Assembly: GCF_003425685.1 (NCBI RefSeq)
Contig: NZ_QJKM01000015.1
Coordinates: forward strand, 1 to 64,000
Length of the DNA stretch: 64,000 nt
Direction of reading: 5' to 3'
Origin: Rhizobium terrae
GTDB lineage: Bacteria > Pseudomonadota > Alphaproteobacteria > Rhizobiales > Rhizobiaceae
Below are positions 26,248 through 34,971 of this stretch, in pieces; within the stretch, counting starts at the first letter, position 1, and each line of letters opens with the position of its first letter. A program made the position numbers and the translations under genes. The notes under the pieces are model-generated. The model saw only the letters and a program-made list of their open reading frames with translations. It made no database searches and had not been told where the DNA came from.

Positions 26248-28362
26248 ATGGACGAGGTCATCATCAAGAAACCGCTTTCCAGGCGGCTTACCTTCTTCGG
26301 GTTTGCAGCCGTGCTTTTCGCTAGCGGTGTGATCGGCGTGTTGGCCTGGGAACGCCAGTCCCAGATGACGGAAAAGGCGCTGCAGACCGAGCTCGAAAGC
26401 GACCTTGCCGTCGTCGAGGGCGATATGACGGCGCAGAAACGTGCGGCCTCCGCGCTGGCCCTGACCGTCGCAGCCTTGCCGGATACGGCGCCGCTGATCC
26501 TTGCCAACGACCGGCCGGGTCTTCTTGCCCGCTATTCTGCCATGAAGGCGGTGAAGGAGGCGAGCAGCCTGGAGATGATCACCTTCAGCACCGCGGCGGC
26601 CGATGTCGTGGCCCGTGTGCATGATCCGGATGTCTTCGGCGACAATATCAAGGCGCGGCGCAAGATGGTGGCGACTGCGCTCAGCGGCAACAAGCTGGTT
26701 GCGGGCGTGGAAACCGGCCGCACGGCCGTCAGCCTGTTCGCGACGGCGCCGGTCGTCAGGGACGGCAAGGTCGTGGGCGTGGTCGATGTCGGCCTCAAAC
26801 TTGTCGACAGCTATTTCTCGCGCATCTCGAAGGAAGTGAATGCGAACGTAGCGCTCTATACCAAGGGCGAGGGCAAGTTCGACAAACAGGCTTCCACCTA
26901 TCCCGGCGATCCGATCCTGACAGCCGTCGAACTGCAGCAGGCCTATGACAGCGGCAAGGTTCGCCGTTACGCACAGGTCGGGGACAAGTATTTCGCAATA
27001 GAAGGTGTCCCGCTGCTCGATTTCTCCGGTGCCAAAGTCGGCGTCCTGGAGATCGCTTCGGACATCACGTCGCTCGTCACCGCAAGCGAGACCGCCATCT
27101 GGATGACGGTTGCCGGCAGCGTCGTCGTCTCGATCCTGTCCCTGGTCGGTTTCCTGGTTTTTGCCCGCTCCCTCGGCGGAACCGTTCGTCGCCTCACCGA
27201 TACCATGGCGAGGCTCGCAGCCGGCGACCTTTCCGCTGAGGTAACCGGACAGGACCGCCAAGATGAGGTCGGCGCCATGGCGCGCGCGGTGCAGGTCTTC
27301 AAGGAATCCGCCAACGAGAATGTCCGTCTGGAGCGCGAGACCGCGGAAGCCCGCGCTGCCCAGGAAAACCAGCGCGAACGGCAGGCTGCCATCGACAATG
27401 CCAAGGCCGAGGATCTGCGCGCCTTCGTGCATGCGATCGAGGATGGCTTCAACCGGCTTGCGAGCGGTGACCTGACAGTGCGCATGGACCGGATGGTTGC
27501 TTCCGAGTTCGAACCGATTCGCGCCAAGTTCAACAGTTCGGTCACCAATCTCGAACAGGCGATCGGCTCGGTCGTCGGCGCCGTGTCGACGATCCGCGCC
27601 GGCCTGCAGGAAATCTCCATCGCTTCCAACGACCTTGCCAAGCGCACCGAACAGCAGGCCGCGAGCCTGGAGGAAACGGTGGCGGCACTCGGCCAGGTGA
27701 CCTCCGCGGTCAAGGAGAGTGCTACCGGCGCAAGCCGTGCCCAGGGTGTTGCGGCTGCGGCGCAGGAGAAGGCACAGCGCGGCGGCGCGATCGTCGCCCA
27801 GGCGATCGAGGCCATGGATGGCATCGAGAATTCTTCCGAAGAGATTTCGAAGATCATCGGCGTTATCGATGACATCGCCTTCCAGACCAATCTTCTTGCG
27901 CTGAACGCCGGCGTCGAGGCGGCCCGTGCCGGTGAGGCCGGTCGCGGTTTTGCCGTCGTCGCTCAGGAGGTCCGCGGACTTGCTCAGCGTTCGGCCGATG
28001 CCGCAAAGGAGATCAAGGCACTGATCTCGACATCCTCGGCGCAGGTCAAGCAGGGGGTCGACCTCGTCACCGCCTCGGGCACGTCGCTCGAAGAGATCGT
28101 CGCCGAGGTCGCCCAGATGAGCAGCTTTGTCAACACGATCACCTCGAGCACCAACGAACAGGCGGAAAGCTTGCGCGAGGTTTCAGCCTCCGCCGACCAG
28201 ATGGACAAGGTCACCCAGCAGAACGCCGCGATGGTGGAAGAAACGACCGCCGCCGCGCAGAATCTCACCCAGGAAACCGACAGCCTCGCCGATATGATGG
28301 CGCGGTTCACCACGAGTGCCGGAAATTCTTCTGCCGGCCGACATCGTGCCCGCGCCGCCTGA
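26248..28362 (+). CDS. Methyl-accepting chemotaxis protein
   Basis: A 704-residue inner-membrane chemoreceptor. A first membrane helix at about 15-35 (FFGFAAVLFASGVIGVLAW) is followed by a periplasmic Cache-like sensor of about 240 residues. A second helix lies at about 285-308 (VVSILSLVGFLVFARSL). HAMP follows at about 310-360, a second HAMP-like segment at about 400-450, and the signalling domain, whose tip is clear at EEISKIIGVIDDIAFQTNLL and LNAGVEAARAGEAGRGFAVV. There is no C-terminal CheR/CheB pentapeptide. The ATG at 26248 follows GAGGGATAT. A terminator follows the stop. The ligand is unknown. Confidence 0.93.
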   Translation: MDEVIIKKPLSRRLTFFGFAAVLFASGVIGVLAWERQSQMTEKALQTELESDLAVVEGDMTAQKRAASALALTVAALPDTAPLILANDRPGLLARYSAMKAVKEASSLEMITFSTAAADVVARVHDPDVFGDNIKARRKMVATALSGNKLVAGVETGRTAVSLFATAPVVRDGKVVGVVDVGLKLVDSYFSRISKEVNANVALYTKGEGKFDKQASTYPGDPILTAVELQQAYDSGKVRRYAQVGDKYFAIEGVPLLDFSGAKVGVLEIASDITSLVTASETAIWMTVAGSVVVSILSLVGFLVFARSLGGTVRRLTDTMARLAAGDLSAEVTGQDRQDEVGAMARAVQVFKESANENVRLERETAEARAAQENQRERQAAIDNAKAEDLRAFVHAIEDGFNRLASGDLTVRMDRMVASEFEPIRAKFNSSVTNLEQAIGSVVGAVSTIRAGLQEISIASNDLAKRTEQQAASLEETVAALGQVTSAVKESATGASRAQGVAAAAQEKAQRGGAIVAQAIEAMDGIENSSEEISKIIGVIDDIAFQTNLLALNAGVEAARAGEAGRGFAVVAQEVRGLAQRSADAAKEIKALISTSSAQVKQGVDLVTASGTSLEEIVAEVAQMSSFVNTITSSTNEQAESLREVSASADQMDKVTQQNAAMVEETTAAAQNLTQETDSLADMMARFTTSAGNSSAGRHRARAA

Positions 28363-28383
28363 TCCGAGAGCTCCCGACGAAAG

Positions 28384-28411
28384 CGCGGCCGATTCGACCG
28401 GCTGCGTTTTT
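28384..28411 (+). terminator. Rho-independent terminator of the chemoreceptor gene
   Basis: CGCGGCCG (28384-28391) pairs with CGGCTGCG (28399-28406), with one G-T wobble and a seven-base loop, followed by five T residues. It lies 22 bases after the chemoreceptor stop. Confidence 0.75.
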
Positions 28412-28473
28412 ATCGAAATGATATTGGAAACAGCCCGATAGCAGGCTTCAGACAGTGTATCTTGCTAGGAAAC

Positions 28474-28548
28474 TGGAGCGGGCGAAGGGATTCGAACCCT
28501 CGACCCCAACCTTGGCAAGGTTGTGCTCTACCACTGAGCTACACCCGC
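28474..28548 (-). tRNA. tRNA-Gly (anticodon GCC)
   Basis: The minus strand folds as a cloverleaf. The acceptor stem is GCGGGTG with CGCCCGC; the D arm is AGCTCAGTGGTAGAGC. The anticodon stem-loop is CAACCTTGCCAAGGTTG, giving anticodon GCC. The T arm is GAGGGTTCGAATCCCTTC. The discriminator is T and CCA is encoded. No insertion or att-like duplication was seen at its 3' end. Confidence 0.97.
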
Positions 28549-28752
28549 TCATCAATCCGCCGGTCCGTGGTAGTGAGCTTGACCGGGGCGCCGCGGCTCG
28601 TTGCCGGCGACGGGCGCTATATGGCCCAGACTTTTTTCAAATGCAACAGGGAAATGACGATTGTTGTGAAGAAAAATTTAGGAGACGCCAAACCCATTGG
28701 AAACCTAAGGTCAGACCGCCGGTTCCCGTGTGGAGAACCGGCGGCATGAGCA

Positions 28753-29400
28753 TCAGGATGCGGGGCAGGCGGCGCCCGTATCGACCCAGGCCTTGATCAG
28801 TTCGCCGAATTCGGCTTGAGTGCCTGGCACCGGCTCGCGTCCGGCGCCCGGCTCCCAGCCCCAGCCGACCAGCTCGTCATGCGCCATGTGCTCGACCAGC
28901 TTGTCCATGGTCATCCCGCCGTTGCGGGCCGGGTCCTTGATCTGCTGACAGATCTGGCCGAGCGTCTTGCCGGCCCAAGCCATTTCGATCGGTGCGAGAT
29001 GCCAGGCGGGATTGCCCGGGATGCTCTTGATCGTATCGGCCTGACCGACGACCGGCGTGTTCTCGGCACTATGGCAGGTGGTGCATTGCATGCCGGGCAG
29101 GCCCATGCCGCCATCGCCGCGGAAGACCGGTGGCTGGTGCGGATGCATGCTGGCGCCCTGCAGCGGCCGGTCGGTGGCCGGGTGACAGTTGATGCAGCGG
29201 GGATGCTGGATGACCTTGCCGGCCTCCTGGAAGAGCGCCGCCGAGCGCTGCTCCTGGTTGGCGATCGACTGGAAGGAAGAGGCAGGCCGGAGGCTCTTCG
29301 AACCGGCATCCTGGGCGACCGATATCGGCGAAAACACCGTGCCGGCGGTCATGAACAGACAGGCGGCGGCAACGCCGGTGAAAGCGAGTTTGAACTTCAT
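28753..29400 (-). CDS. Secreted di-heme cytochrome c associated with the molybdenum hydroxylase
   Basis: A 215-residue exported protein: the signal peptide ends near VAQDAG at about residue 31. Two heme-c motifs follow, CINCH at about 69-73 and CTTCH at about 104-108, with Met/His-rich segments that could give axial ligands. It lies 25 bases downstream of the large IorB-like subunit gene on the same strand, so it should carry electrons from the hydroxylase to the respiratory chain. The ATG at 29400 lies at the start of a good signal peptide; the frame is open further upstream. Similar cytochrome genes follow iorAB-type operons in other proteobacteria. Confidence 0.8.
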   Translation of the reverse strand: MKFKLAFTGVAAACLFMTAGTVFSPISVAQDAGSKSLRPASSFQSIANQEQRSAALFQEAGKVIQHPRCINCHPATDRPLQGASMHPHQPPVFRGDGGMGLPGMQCTTCHSAENTPVVGQADTIKSIPGNPAWHLAPIEMAWAGKTLGQICQQIKDPARNGGMTMDKLVEHMAHDELVGWGWEPGAGREPVPGTQAEFGELIKAWVDTGAACPAS

Positions 29401-29425
29401 CGGTGTTTGATCCTCATCCTGGTCG

Positions 29426-31579
29426 TTAGGCCGAAACGATGTTGACGATCGGAAGCTGCCTGACCGGCGCGCCGGTGAGGCGCCGCCAGGCATTGGCGAC
29501 CGCCGGGCCGACCGGCGGCACGCCGGGTTCGCCGACGCCACTCGGCTTTTCGGACGACTTGATGATCTCCACCGCCACGTCCGGCATCTCGTTGATGCGG
29601 ATCGACCGGTAGTCGTGGAAGTTCGACTGGACGATCCTGCCGCCCTTGCCGAGCGTCACCGCGTCGAAGAGGACCGCACCGAGGCCGTAGCCGATGCCGC
29701 CTTCCATCTGCGCCTTGATGACGTTCGGGTTCACGGCGACACCGCAATCGACCGCGCACCAGACCTTGTGGACGCGCGGCGCACCTTCCGGCCCGATCGA
29801 GACCTCGACGACCTGGCCGACATAGGTGTTGAAGCTCTCCACCACCGCGACGCCGCGGGAGCGGCCCTCCGGCACCTTGGAGCCCCAGTCCGCCATCTCG
29901 GCCGCCTTCCGGAGCACACCCGCATGGCGCGGCTCTTCCTTCAGCAGCGCGAGGCGCCCTTCGACCGGATCGCGGCCGATCTTCTGGAAGAGTTCATCGA
30001 CGAAGGTCTCGACCGCAAAGCCGGTATGCGTATGACCGACCGAGCGCCACCAGAGCGGCGGGACGACCAGGTTCACGTTATGGGAGGTCACCTTGAGGTT
30101 GGGGACCGCATAAGGCAGGTTCGAGGCGCCCTCGACCGAGGTCGGATCGAGATCGGCCTTGCCCATGATCGACTGGCCGACGATCACCTGTTCCCAGGCG
30201 GTGATCTGCCCGTCGGCATTGATGGCGCCGCGCATCCTGTGGGCATACATCGGGCGATAGAAGCCGCCGCGGATGTCGTCCTCGCGGGTCCACATATGTT
30301 TCAGCGGCCGGTTGCCTCCGCTTGCGGCATATACGGCAGCCGCTTCCTGCATGTAGGGCGAGCCGAACTGGGCCTTGCGGCCGAAACTACCGCCGGCAAG
30401 CTGGGTGTTGACCCGCACCTTTGATTCCTCCAGCCCGAGAATCTTTGCCGCGACCTGCTGGTCCATGGCCGGGAACTGGGCGCCGTTATAGATATCTACC
30501 GAACCATCCGCGGCCTTGATGAAGACGGCGTCGAGCGGCTCCATCGGAGCGTGGGCAAGGAAGGGGAAGACGATTTCGGCTTCCACCGTCTGCAGGCCGG
30601 GCGCCTTGAAGGCGTCGTCGACATTGCCCTTGTTGGTCGCTTCGAGGCCCGGTTCGCGGAATTGCTTCACATAGTCCGCAGCGAGTTCTTCCGAGGAGCG
30701 GGTTTCGGCTTTGGACAGATCCCATTCGATGCTCAGCGCGTCGCGCCCTTTGAGCGCGGCAAACGTGTTGTCCGCATAAACGGCAACGCCAGAGGGCACT
30801 TGCTTCACGTCCACGACGCCCTGCACCTTCCGCGCTTCCGTGGCGTCGAAGCTTTTCACCGCAGCGCCAAAATGTTCGGGATGAGCGACGACGGCAATCA
30901 AGAGGTTGTCCGGCGTGATGTCGAGCGTGAAGATCGCCGTGCCATTGGTCTTGCCATGGGTGTCGAGCTTCGGCAGGTCGGTGCCGATCAGCGTGAAGAC
31001 CTTGGGATCCTTCAGCTTCGGTTCGGCCGGCGGTGCCCGAAGCGCCGCCTTTTCGGCGAACGCTCCGAAACCGCTTTCCTTGCCGGAGGCGGCGTGCCTG
31101 ATGCGGCCCTTCTCGACGGCGATCTCGGAGCCCGGCACCTTCCATTCGTCGGCAGCTGCCGCGACCAGCATGGCGCGCGCCGTGGCGCCGGCCTTGCGCA
31201 TCTGCTCGTAGGCATTGGCGATCGAGCTCGATCCGCCGGTGCCCTGCAGGCCGAAGGAAAGGTTCGCATAGACTTTGTTGTCGGTCGGCGAATGCACGGC
31301 GCGCATCTGGCTCCAATCGGCGTCGAGTTCCTCGGCGACGAGCGTCGCAAGGCCGGTGAACGGGCCCTGGCCGAATTCGATATGTTTGGAAAGAACGGTC
31401 ACTGTGTCATCGGTACCGATCTTCACGAAGGCGTTCATCGGCTTTAACGCCGGATCGCCGCCTGCCTGCACGCCGGTTGCAGCGGCAGATGCGAATTTCG
31501 GCGCGATCGCCACACCGATGATGAGGCCGGAGCCGGCGATGAAGCCGCGGCGGGTGGTGCTGATATCCTGAATGGTCAT
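29426..31579 (-). CDS. iorB: Molybdopterin-binding subunit of an IorB-like aldehyde/xanthine-oxidase-family hydroxylase
   Basis: A 717-residue protein of the isoquinoline 1-oxidoreductase beta-subunit type. The N-terminus carries a twin-arginine signal (TRRGFIAGSGLIIGVAIAP), so the folded Mo-enzyme is exported. Family motifs include LAGGSFGRKAQFGSPYMQEA and GGIGYGLGAVLFDAVTLG, and the C-terminal catalytic Glu in GVGEPGVPPVGPAVANAW. It is transcribed with the [2Fe-2S] subunit upstream and a cytochrome c downstream. This two-subunit plus cytochrome layout oxidises N-heterocycles or aldehydes; the substrate here cannot be deduced, and the gene symbol refers to family only. Confidence 0.88.
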   Translation of the reverse strand: MTIQDISTTRRGFIAGSGLIIGVAIAPKFASAAATGVQAGGDPALKPMNAFVKIGTDDTVTVLSKHIEFGQGPFTGLATLVAEELDADWSQMRAVHSPTDNKVYANLSFGLQGTGGSSSIANAYEQMRKAGATARAMLVAAAADEWKVPGSEIAVEKGRIRHAASGKESGFGAFAEKAALRAPPAEPKLKDPKVFTLIGTDLPKLDTHGKTNGTAIFTLDITPDNLLIAVVAHPEHFGAAVKSFDATEARKVQGVVDVKQVPSGVAVYADNTFAALKGRDALSIEWDLSKAETRSSEELAADYVKQFREPGLEATNKGNVDDAFKAPGLQTVEAEIVFPFLAHAPMEPLDAVFIKAADGSVDIYNGAQFPAMDQQVAAKILGLEESKVRVNTQLAGGSFGRKAQFGSPYMQEAAAVYAASGGNRPLKHMWTREDDIRGGFYRPMYAHRMRGAINADGQITAWEQVIVGQSIMGKADLDPTSVEGASNLPYAVPNLKVTSHNVNLVVPPLWWRSVGHTHTGFAVETFVDELFQKIGRDPVEGRLALLKEEPRHAGVLRKAAEMADWGSKVPEGRSRGVAVVESFNTYVGQVVEVSIGPEGAPRVHKVWCAVDCGVAVNPNVIKAQMEGGIGYGLGAVLFDAVTLGKGGRIVQSNFHDYRSIRINEMPDVAVEIIKSSEKPSGVGEPGVPPVGPAVANAWRRLTGAPVRQLPIVNIVSA

Positions 31580-31582
31580 GGC

Positions 31583-32041
31583 TCAGCCCTCCATCGAATT
31601 GGCGGCGTTGTGGATTGCGGCGCGGATACGATGGTAGGTGGCGCATCGACAGATGTTGCCGGCCATCGCGCCGTCGATATCCGCGTCGGTAGGCTTCGGC
31701 ACCATCTGGAGAAGGGCGACGGCCGACATGACCTGCCCCGACTGACAGTAACCACATTGCGGCACATCGAGGCCGGCCCAGGCGGTTTTGACGGCGTCGG
31801 CTTCCTTGCCGGAAATGCCCTCGATGGTGATGACTTCCGAACCGTCGACCATCGAAATCGGCGTTACGCAGGAACGCCGCGGCATGCCGTCGAGATGGAC
31901 GGTGCAGGCGCCGCACTGGGCGACGCCGCAGCCGTATTTTGTACCTGTGAGTTTTTCGAAATCGCGGATGACCCACAGGAGAGGGGTGTCGGCGTCGCCG
32001 TCGAACGTTCGTTCCTGGCCGTTGAGCGTGAAGGTGACCAT
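31583..32041 (-). CDS. iorA: [2Fe-2S] subunit of the IorAB-like hydroxylase
   Basis: A 152-residue iron-sulfur protein with two clusters. The plant-type N-terminal [2Fe-2S] motif is CGVAQCGACTVHLDG at about 41-55, and the C-terminal helical domain carries CGYCQSGQVM and CRCATYHRIR. It passes electrons from the molybdenum centre of the large subunit. The ATG at 32041 follows GAAAGGTCCGACC; the open frame extends upstream, but homology begins here. It precedes the large subunit gene by three bases. It has no export signal of its own and must travel with the Tat-signal-bearing partner. Confidence 0.9.
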   Translation of the reverse strand: MVTFTLNGQERTFDGDADTPLLWVIRDFEKLTGTKYGCGVAQCGACTVHLDGMPRRSCVTPISMVDGSEVITIEGISGKEADAVKTAWAGLDVPQCGYCQSGQVMSAVALLQMVPKPTDADIDGAMAGNICRCATYHRIRAAIHNAANSMEG

Positions 32042-32351
32042 GGTCGGACCTTTCGTATGAGAGGCCGGCGGCTCTGCCGGCAGATGGAAAATGGAAGCTG
32101 ATGCCATCGGCCGGAGCCGACACTGCGTACGCGAAAAACTCGGCGTCAAAAAAGTTGAGTGAATGAGAATGGTTATTTTTATCAAGCAGATGCGGACATG
32201 CCCGCAGCGTGCGGGATTCCGATTTTCCACATATGGTGAGATGGTCGACCATCGTACAAGGTCAAGCTGTTCACAAGATAGTGTGCGCTCGCTTGGCCAG
32301 ATGAGGCCTTGCGGTTATAGTTGCCAAACCCGCCAACAGAGCATTCCACGC
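32042..32351. promoter_or_regulatory. Divergent promoter region between iorA and the prolyl-tRNA editing gene
   Basis: About 310 bases with no gene. The main signal is a 14-base perfect palindrome, GATGGTCGACCATC, at 32240-32253, about 200 bases upstream of iorA and 100 bases before the divergent gene. It could be an operator for either side. No regulator gene is adjacent. No sigma-54, EcfG-type or riboswitch motif was found. Confidence 0.35.
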
Positions 32352-32861
32352 ATGACCGAGACCGCACCCAAGACCGCCGAGGATTTGTTCCGTTTCCTCG
32401 ACAGCCTCAACATTTCCCATTCGACCACGACCCATCCGCCCGTCTTCACCGTTGCGGAATCCGAAAGCCTGCGGGACGAAATCCCCGGCGGGCACACAAA
32501 AAATCTCTTCGTCAAGGACAAGAAGGACCGCTATTTCGTGCTGACCGTCGAAGAGCGCGCGACGGTCGACCTGAAGACGGTTCACAAGGTCATCGGGGCG
32601 GCGGGCCGGGTCTCCTTCGGCCGGCCGGAAAAGCTTCTCGAATATCTCGGCGTCGTTCCGGGTTCGGTCACTGTTTTCGGCGCCTTCAACGATACGGGCA
32701 GGGAAGTGACTTTCGTGCTCGACGAGGAGTTGATGAAACACGACGTCATCAACGGCCATCCGCTCTCCAACGATGCGACGACATCCATCGGCCGCGACGA
32801 TCTCATCCGTTTTCTTGAGGCGACGGGTCACACGCCGCTTGTCTTGAAAGTGACAGACTGA
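32352..32861 (+). CDS. Prolyl-tRNA deacylase-type (YbaK/ProX) editing protein
   Basis: A 169-residue stand-alone editing domain of the YbaK/PrdX superfamily, which hydrolyses mischarged tRNAs such as Ala-tRNA(Pro). The fold is visible from TTHPPVFTVAES (about 28-39) through the conserved Gly-rich GGHTKNLFVKDKKDRYFVL, where the Lys needed for editing lies. It continues through GRVSFGRPEKLLEYLGVVPGS, and the C-terminal DVINGHPLSNDATTSIG. The ATG at 32352 is where homology begins; the frame is open upstream. A thioredoxin-like gene follows after 58 bases. Substrate specificity among the ProXp types cannot be fixed by eye. Confidence 0.88.
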   Translation: MTETAPKTAEDLFRFLDSLNISHSTTTHPPVFTVAESESLRDEIPGGHTKNLFVKDKKDRYFVLTVEERATVDLKTVHKVIGAAGRVSFGRPEKLLEYLGVVPGSVTVFGAFNDTGREVTFVLDEELMKHDVINGHPLSNDATTSIGRDDLIRFLEATGHTPLVLKVTD

Positions 32862-32919
32862 CATACGATCTTTGCAGCCAAAGATAGCCAGCGATACCAA
32901 GCGTTCCGGGAGAACATTC

Positions 32920-33894
32920 ATGAGCGGCAGAGACAACCCCTATGGTAGCTCCTACGGCGGCCAGATGAACGTGTCGGCGAGCTACGGCGCCGCTTCTGCC
33001 GCCACCGCTGCCGACGGTTCCCATATCAAGGATACCAGCACGGCGGGCTTCACCAAGGACGTTCTCGAAGAGTCCCGTCGCCAGCCGGTTCTGGTCGATT
33101 TCTGGGCGCCGTGGTGCGGTCCCTGCAAGCAGCTGACTCCCGTGCTTGAAAAGGTCGTCAACGAGGGTCAGGGCCGGGTGAAACTCGTCAAGATGAACAT
33201 CGACGATCATCCGTCGATCCCCGGCCAGCTCGGCATCCAGTCGATCCCGGCCGTCATCGCCTTCGTCGATGGCCGTCCGGTCGACGGCTTCATGGGTGCC
33301 GTTCCGGAAAGCCAGGTCCGCCAGTTCATCGACAAGCTGGCAGGACCTCCGGGCGCCGACCAGGCCGCGGAGATCGAGGCGGTGCTCGGCGAGGCAGAGA
33401 CGCTGCTTGCCGGCGGCGATGTGCAGGGGGCCGCTCAGCTTTACGGTGCCGTGCTGCAGGCCGATCCGGAAAATGCCAAGGCTGCGGCCGGCATGATGCA
33501 GTGCCTGATCGCCATGGGCGAGACCGCGCGCGCCGGCCAGATGCTCGCGTCCATCCCGGAAGAGCTTGCCAAGGAGCCGGCGATCCAGGCGGTGGCCAAA
33601 AAGCTCGAGCAGATCGAGGAGGCTCGCAAGCTTGGCGATCCGGTGGCGCTGGAGCACGACCTCGCCATGCATCCGGACAATCACGAGGCCCGCCTGAAGC
33701 TTGCCAAGATCCGCAATGTCGAAGGCAAGCGGGATGAGGCCGCCGAACATCTGCTGCTGATCATGAAGAAGGATCGTGCTTTCGACGACGACGGCGCGCG
33801 CCGTCAGCTCCTGGCATTCTTCGAGGTCTGGGGGCCGAAGGATCCTGCAACCATTGCGGCTCGCCGGCGCCTGTCCTCCATCCTGTTTTCGTAA
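32920..33894 (+). CDS. cnoX: Thioredoxin-domain protein with TPR repeats (CnoX/YbbN-like)
   Basis: A 324-residue cytoplasmic protein. The first 40 residues are a low-complexity Gly/Ser/Ala lead. A thioredoxin domain follows with the intact active site WCGPC (Cys66, Cys69), then from about residue 150 a helical TPR-like region (QGAAQLYGAVLQADPENAKA). E. coli CnoX (YbbN) is a chaperedoxin that protects GroEL clients from over-oxidation. Rhizobial versions keep the WCGPC redox motif that E. coli has modified, so disulfide reductase activity is likely. GGGAGAACATTC precedes the ATG at 32920. It is co-oriented with, and probably followed in transcription by, the LON-domain gene. Confidence 0.9.
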   Translation: MSGRDNPYGSSYGGQMNVSASYGAASAATAADGSHIKDTSTAGFTKDVLEESRRQPVLVDFWAPWCGPCKQLTPVLEKVVNEGQGRVKLVKMNIDDHPSIPGQLGIQSIPAVIAFVDGRPVDGFMGAVPESQVRQFIDKLAGPPGADQAAEIEAVLGEAETLLAGGDVQGAAQLYGAVLQADPENAKAAAGMMQCLIAMGETARAGQMLASIPEELAKEPAIQAVAKKLEQIEEARKLGDPVALEHDLAMHPDNHEARLKLAKIRNVEGKRDEAAEHLLLIMKKDRAFDDDGARRQLLAFFEVWGPKDPATIAARRRLSSILFS

Positions 33895-34004
33895 TCGCGG
33901 CCGATCCCGCGGGGTCGGTCTTGCGTTCTCGGATGGCTGCTCCACATTATGACGAGCGGCGATTTTTGGCGGTCTGGGCCGGTGGTCTGGGAGGTGTCGG
34001 ACCC

Positions 34005-34685
34005 ATGCATGTGGGAAATGCAAGATATCTGAAGCGGGAAGACTTGCCGGAGACGGTGCGGGTATTCCCTCTCACCGGCGCGCTGCTTCTGCCGGGCGGG
34101 CAATTGCCCCTCAACGTTTTCGAGCCGCGTTATCTGGCAATGTTCGATGCGGCGCTCGCGGGCGACCGGCTGATCGGCATTGTACAGCCGTCGCTTCTGG
34201 AGCCTCAAGGAGCTGCGGAGGGGCCGCGACCGGCGCTTTCGACCGTTGGCTGCATCGGTCGCATCACCTCGTTTGCGGAAACCGGCGACGGCCGCTACAT
34301 CACCTCGATCAGCGGCATCTGCCGGTTTCGCCTGCTTGACGAGATCGGGGAGGGGCATCCCTTCCGTACGTTCAGGATCGCGCCTTTCCTGGCGGATCTT
34401 TCGGCGGAAGACGACGACGAGGCCACCGTCGATCGCGTCGAGCTTCTGCGCGTCTTCCGTGCCTATCTCGACGCCAACAAGCTTGAGGCGGACTGGGAAA
34501 GCGTCGAGCGCGCCGGCAACCGCACGCTCGTCAACTCGCTTTCCATGATGTCGCCTTTCGGTCCAGCGGAAAAACAGGCGCTGCTCGAAGCGCCGGATCT
34601 GAAGACGCGCGCGGAAACCCTGATCGCGATTACGGAAATCTTCCTGGCGCGGGGTTTCAGCGATTCCGACACGGTTCTCCAGTAG
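34005..34685 (+). CDS. LON substrate-binding domain protein
   Basis: A 226-residue protein that is only the N-terminal (LAN) domain of Lon protease, without ATPase or peptidase. The signature is [20 protein letters not shown] followed by [14 protein letters not shown]. Such stand-alone LAN proteins are common next to thioredoxin genes in alphaproteobacteria; their function is unproven, with a role in protein quality control suspected. The ATG at 34005 follows GGGAGGTGTCGGACCC; an upstream start at 33921 would add 28 non-conserved residues. It is followed by a Trm112-like gene after eight bases. Confidence 0.88.
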   Translation: MHVGNARYLKREDLPETVRVFPLTGALLLPGGQLPLNVFEPRYLAMFDAALAGDRLIGIVQPSLLEPQGAAEGPRPALSTVGCIGRITSFAETGDGRYITSISGICRFRLLDEIGEGHPFRTFRIAPFLADLSAEDDDEATVDRVELLRVFRAYLDANKLEADWESVERAGNRTLVNSLSMMSPFGPAEKQALLEAPDLKTRAETLIAITEIFLARGFSDSDTVLQ

Positions 34686-34693
34686 GCGGAAAC

Positions 34694-34882
34694 ATGGACG
34701 AAAAGCTCAGCAAGGTCGATCCGAAACTGCTCGATTTGCTCGTCTGTCCGCTGACCAAGGGCCGGCTGTCCTTCGATCGCGAGACCAACGAGCTCATCTC
34801 GCAACGGGCGCAGCTTGCCTATCCCATTCGCGACGGCATTCCGATCATGCTGATTTCCGAGGCTCGCAAGATAGAGGATTGA
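34694..34882 (+). CDS. Trm112-family (UPF0434) small protein
   Basis: A 62-residue protein of the UPF0434/Trm112 family: [18 protein letters not shown], then [20 protein letters not shown]. In eukaryotes Trm112 activates several methyltransferases; the bacterial YcaR-type proteins are suspected to do likewise, but no partner is evident here. Only one of the zinc cysteines (LVCP) is present, as is usual in bacteria. It is eight bases after the LON-domain gene and probably last in the cnoX transcript. It converges with the UbiH-type gene. Confidence 0.88.
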   Translation: MDEKLSKVDPKLLDLLVCPLTKGRLSFDRETNELISQRAQLAYPIRDGIPIMLISEARKIED

Positions 34883-34971
34883 GGGATCTTGTCCTTCACC
34901 GGTCTGCCGACCAACTTCTCCCTACGGGCGGGAAAGGTGCCGGCAGGCGGTCGAGGGCAATTTCGAAAAAC

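Noticed and set aside
28474-28548. tRNA-Gly as an integration site for a genomic island
   Set aside because: No direct repeat of the tRNA 3' end, no integrase and no change in gene content was seen on either side.
28461-28796. Plus-strand frames over the tRNA-Gly gene (95 and 113 codons) resembling proteins in databases
   Set aside because: They translate the complement of the tRNA (RRDSNPRPQPWQ-type), a well-known spurious prediction.
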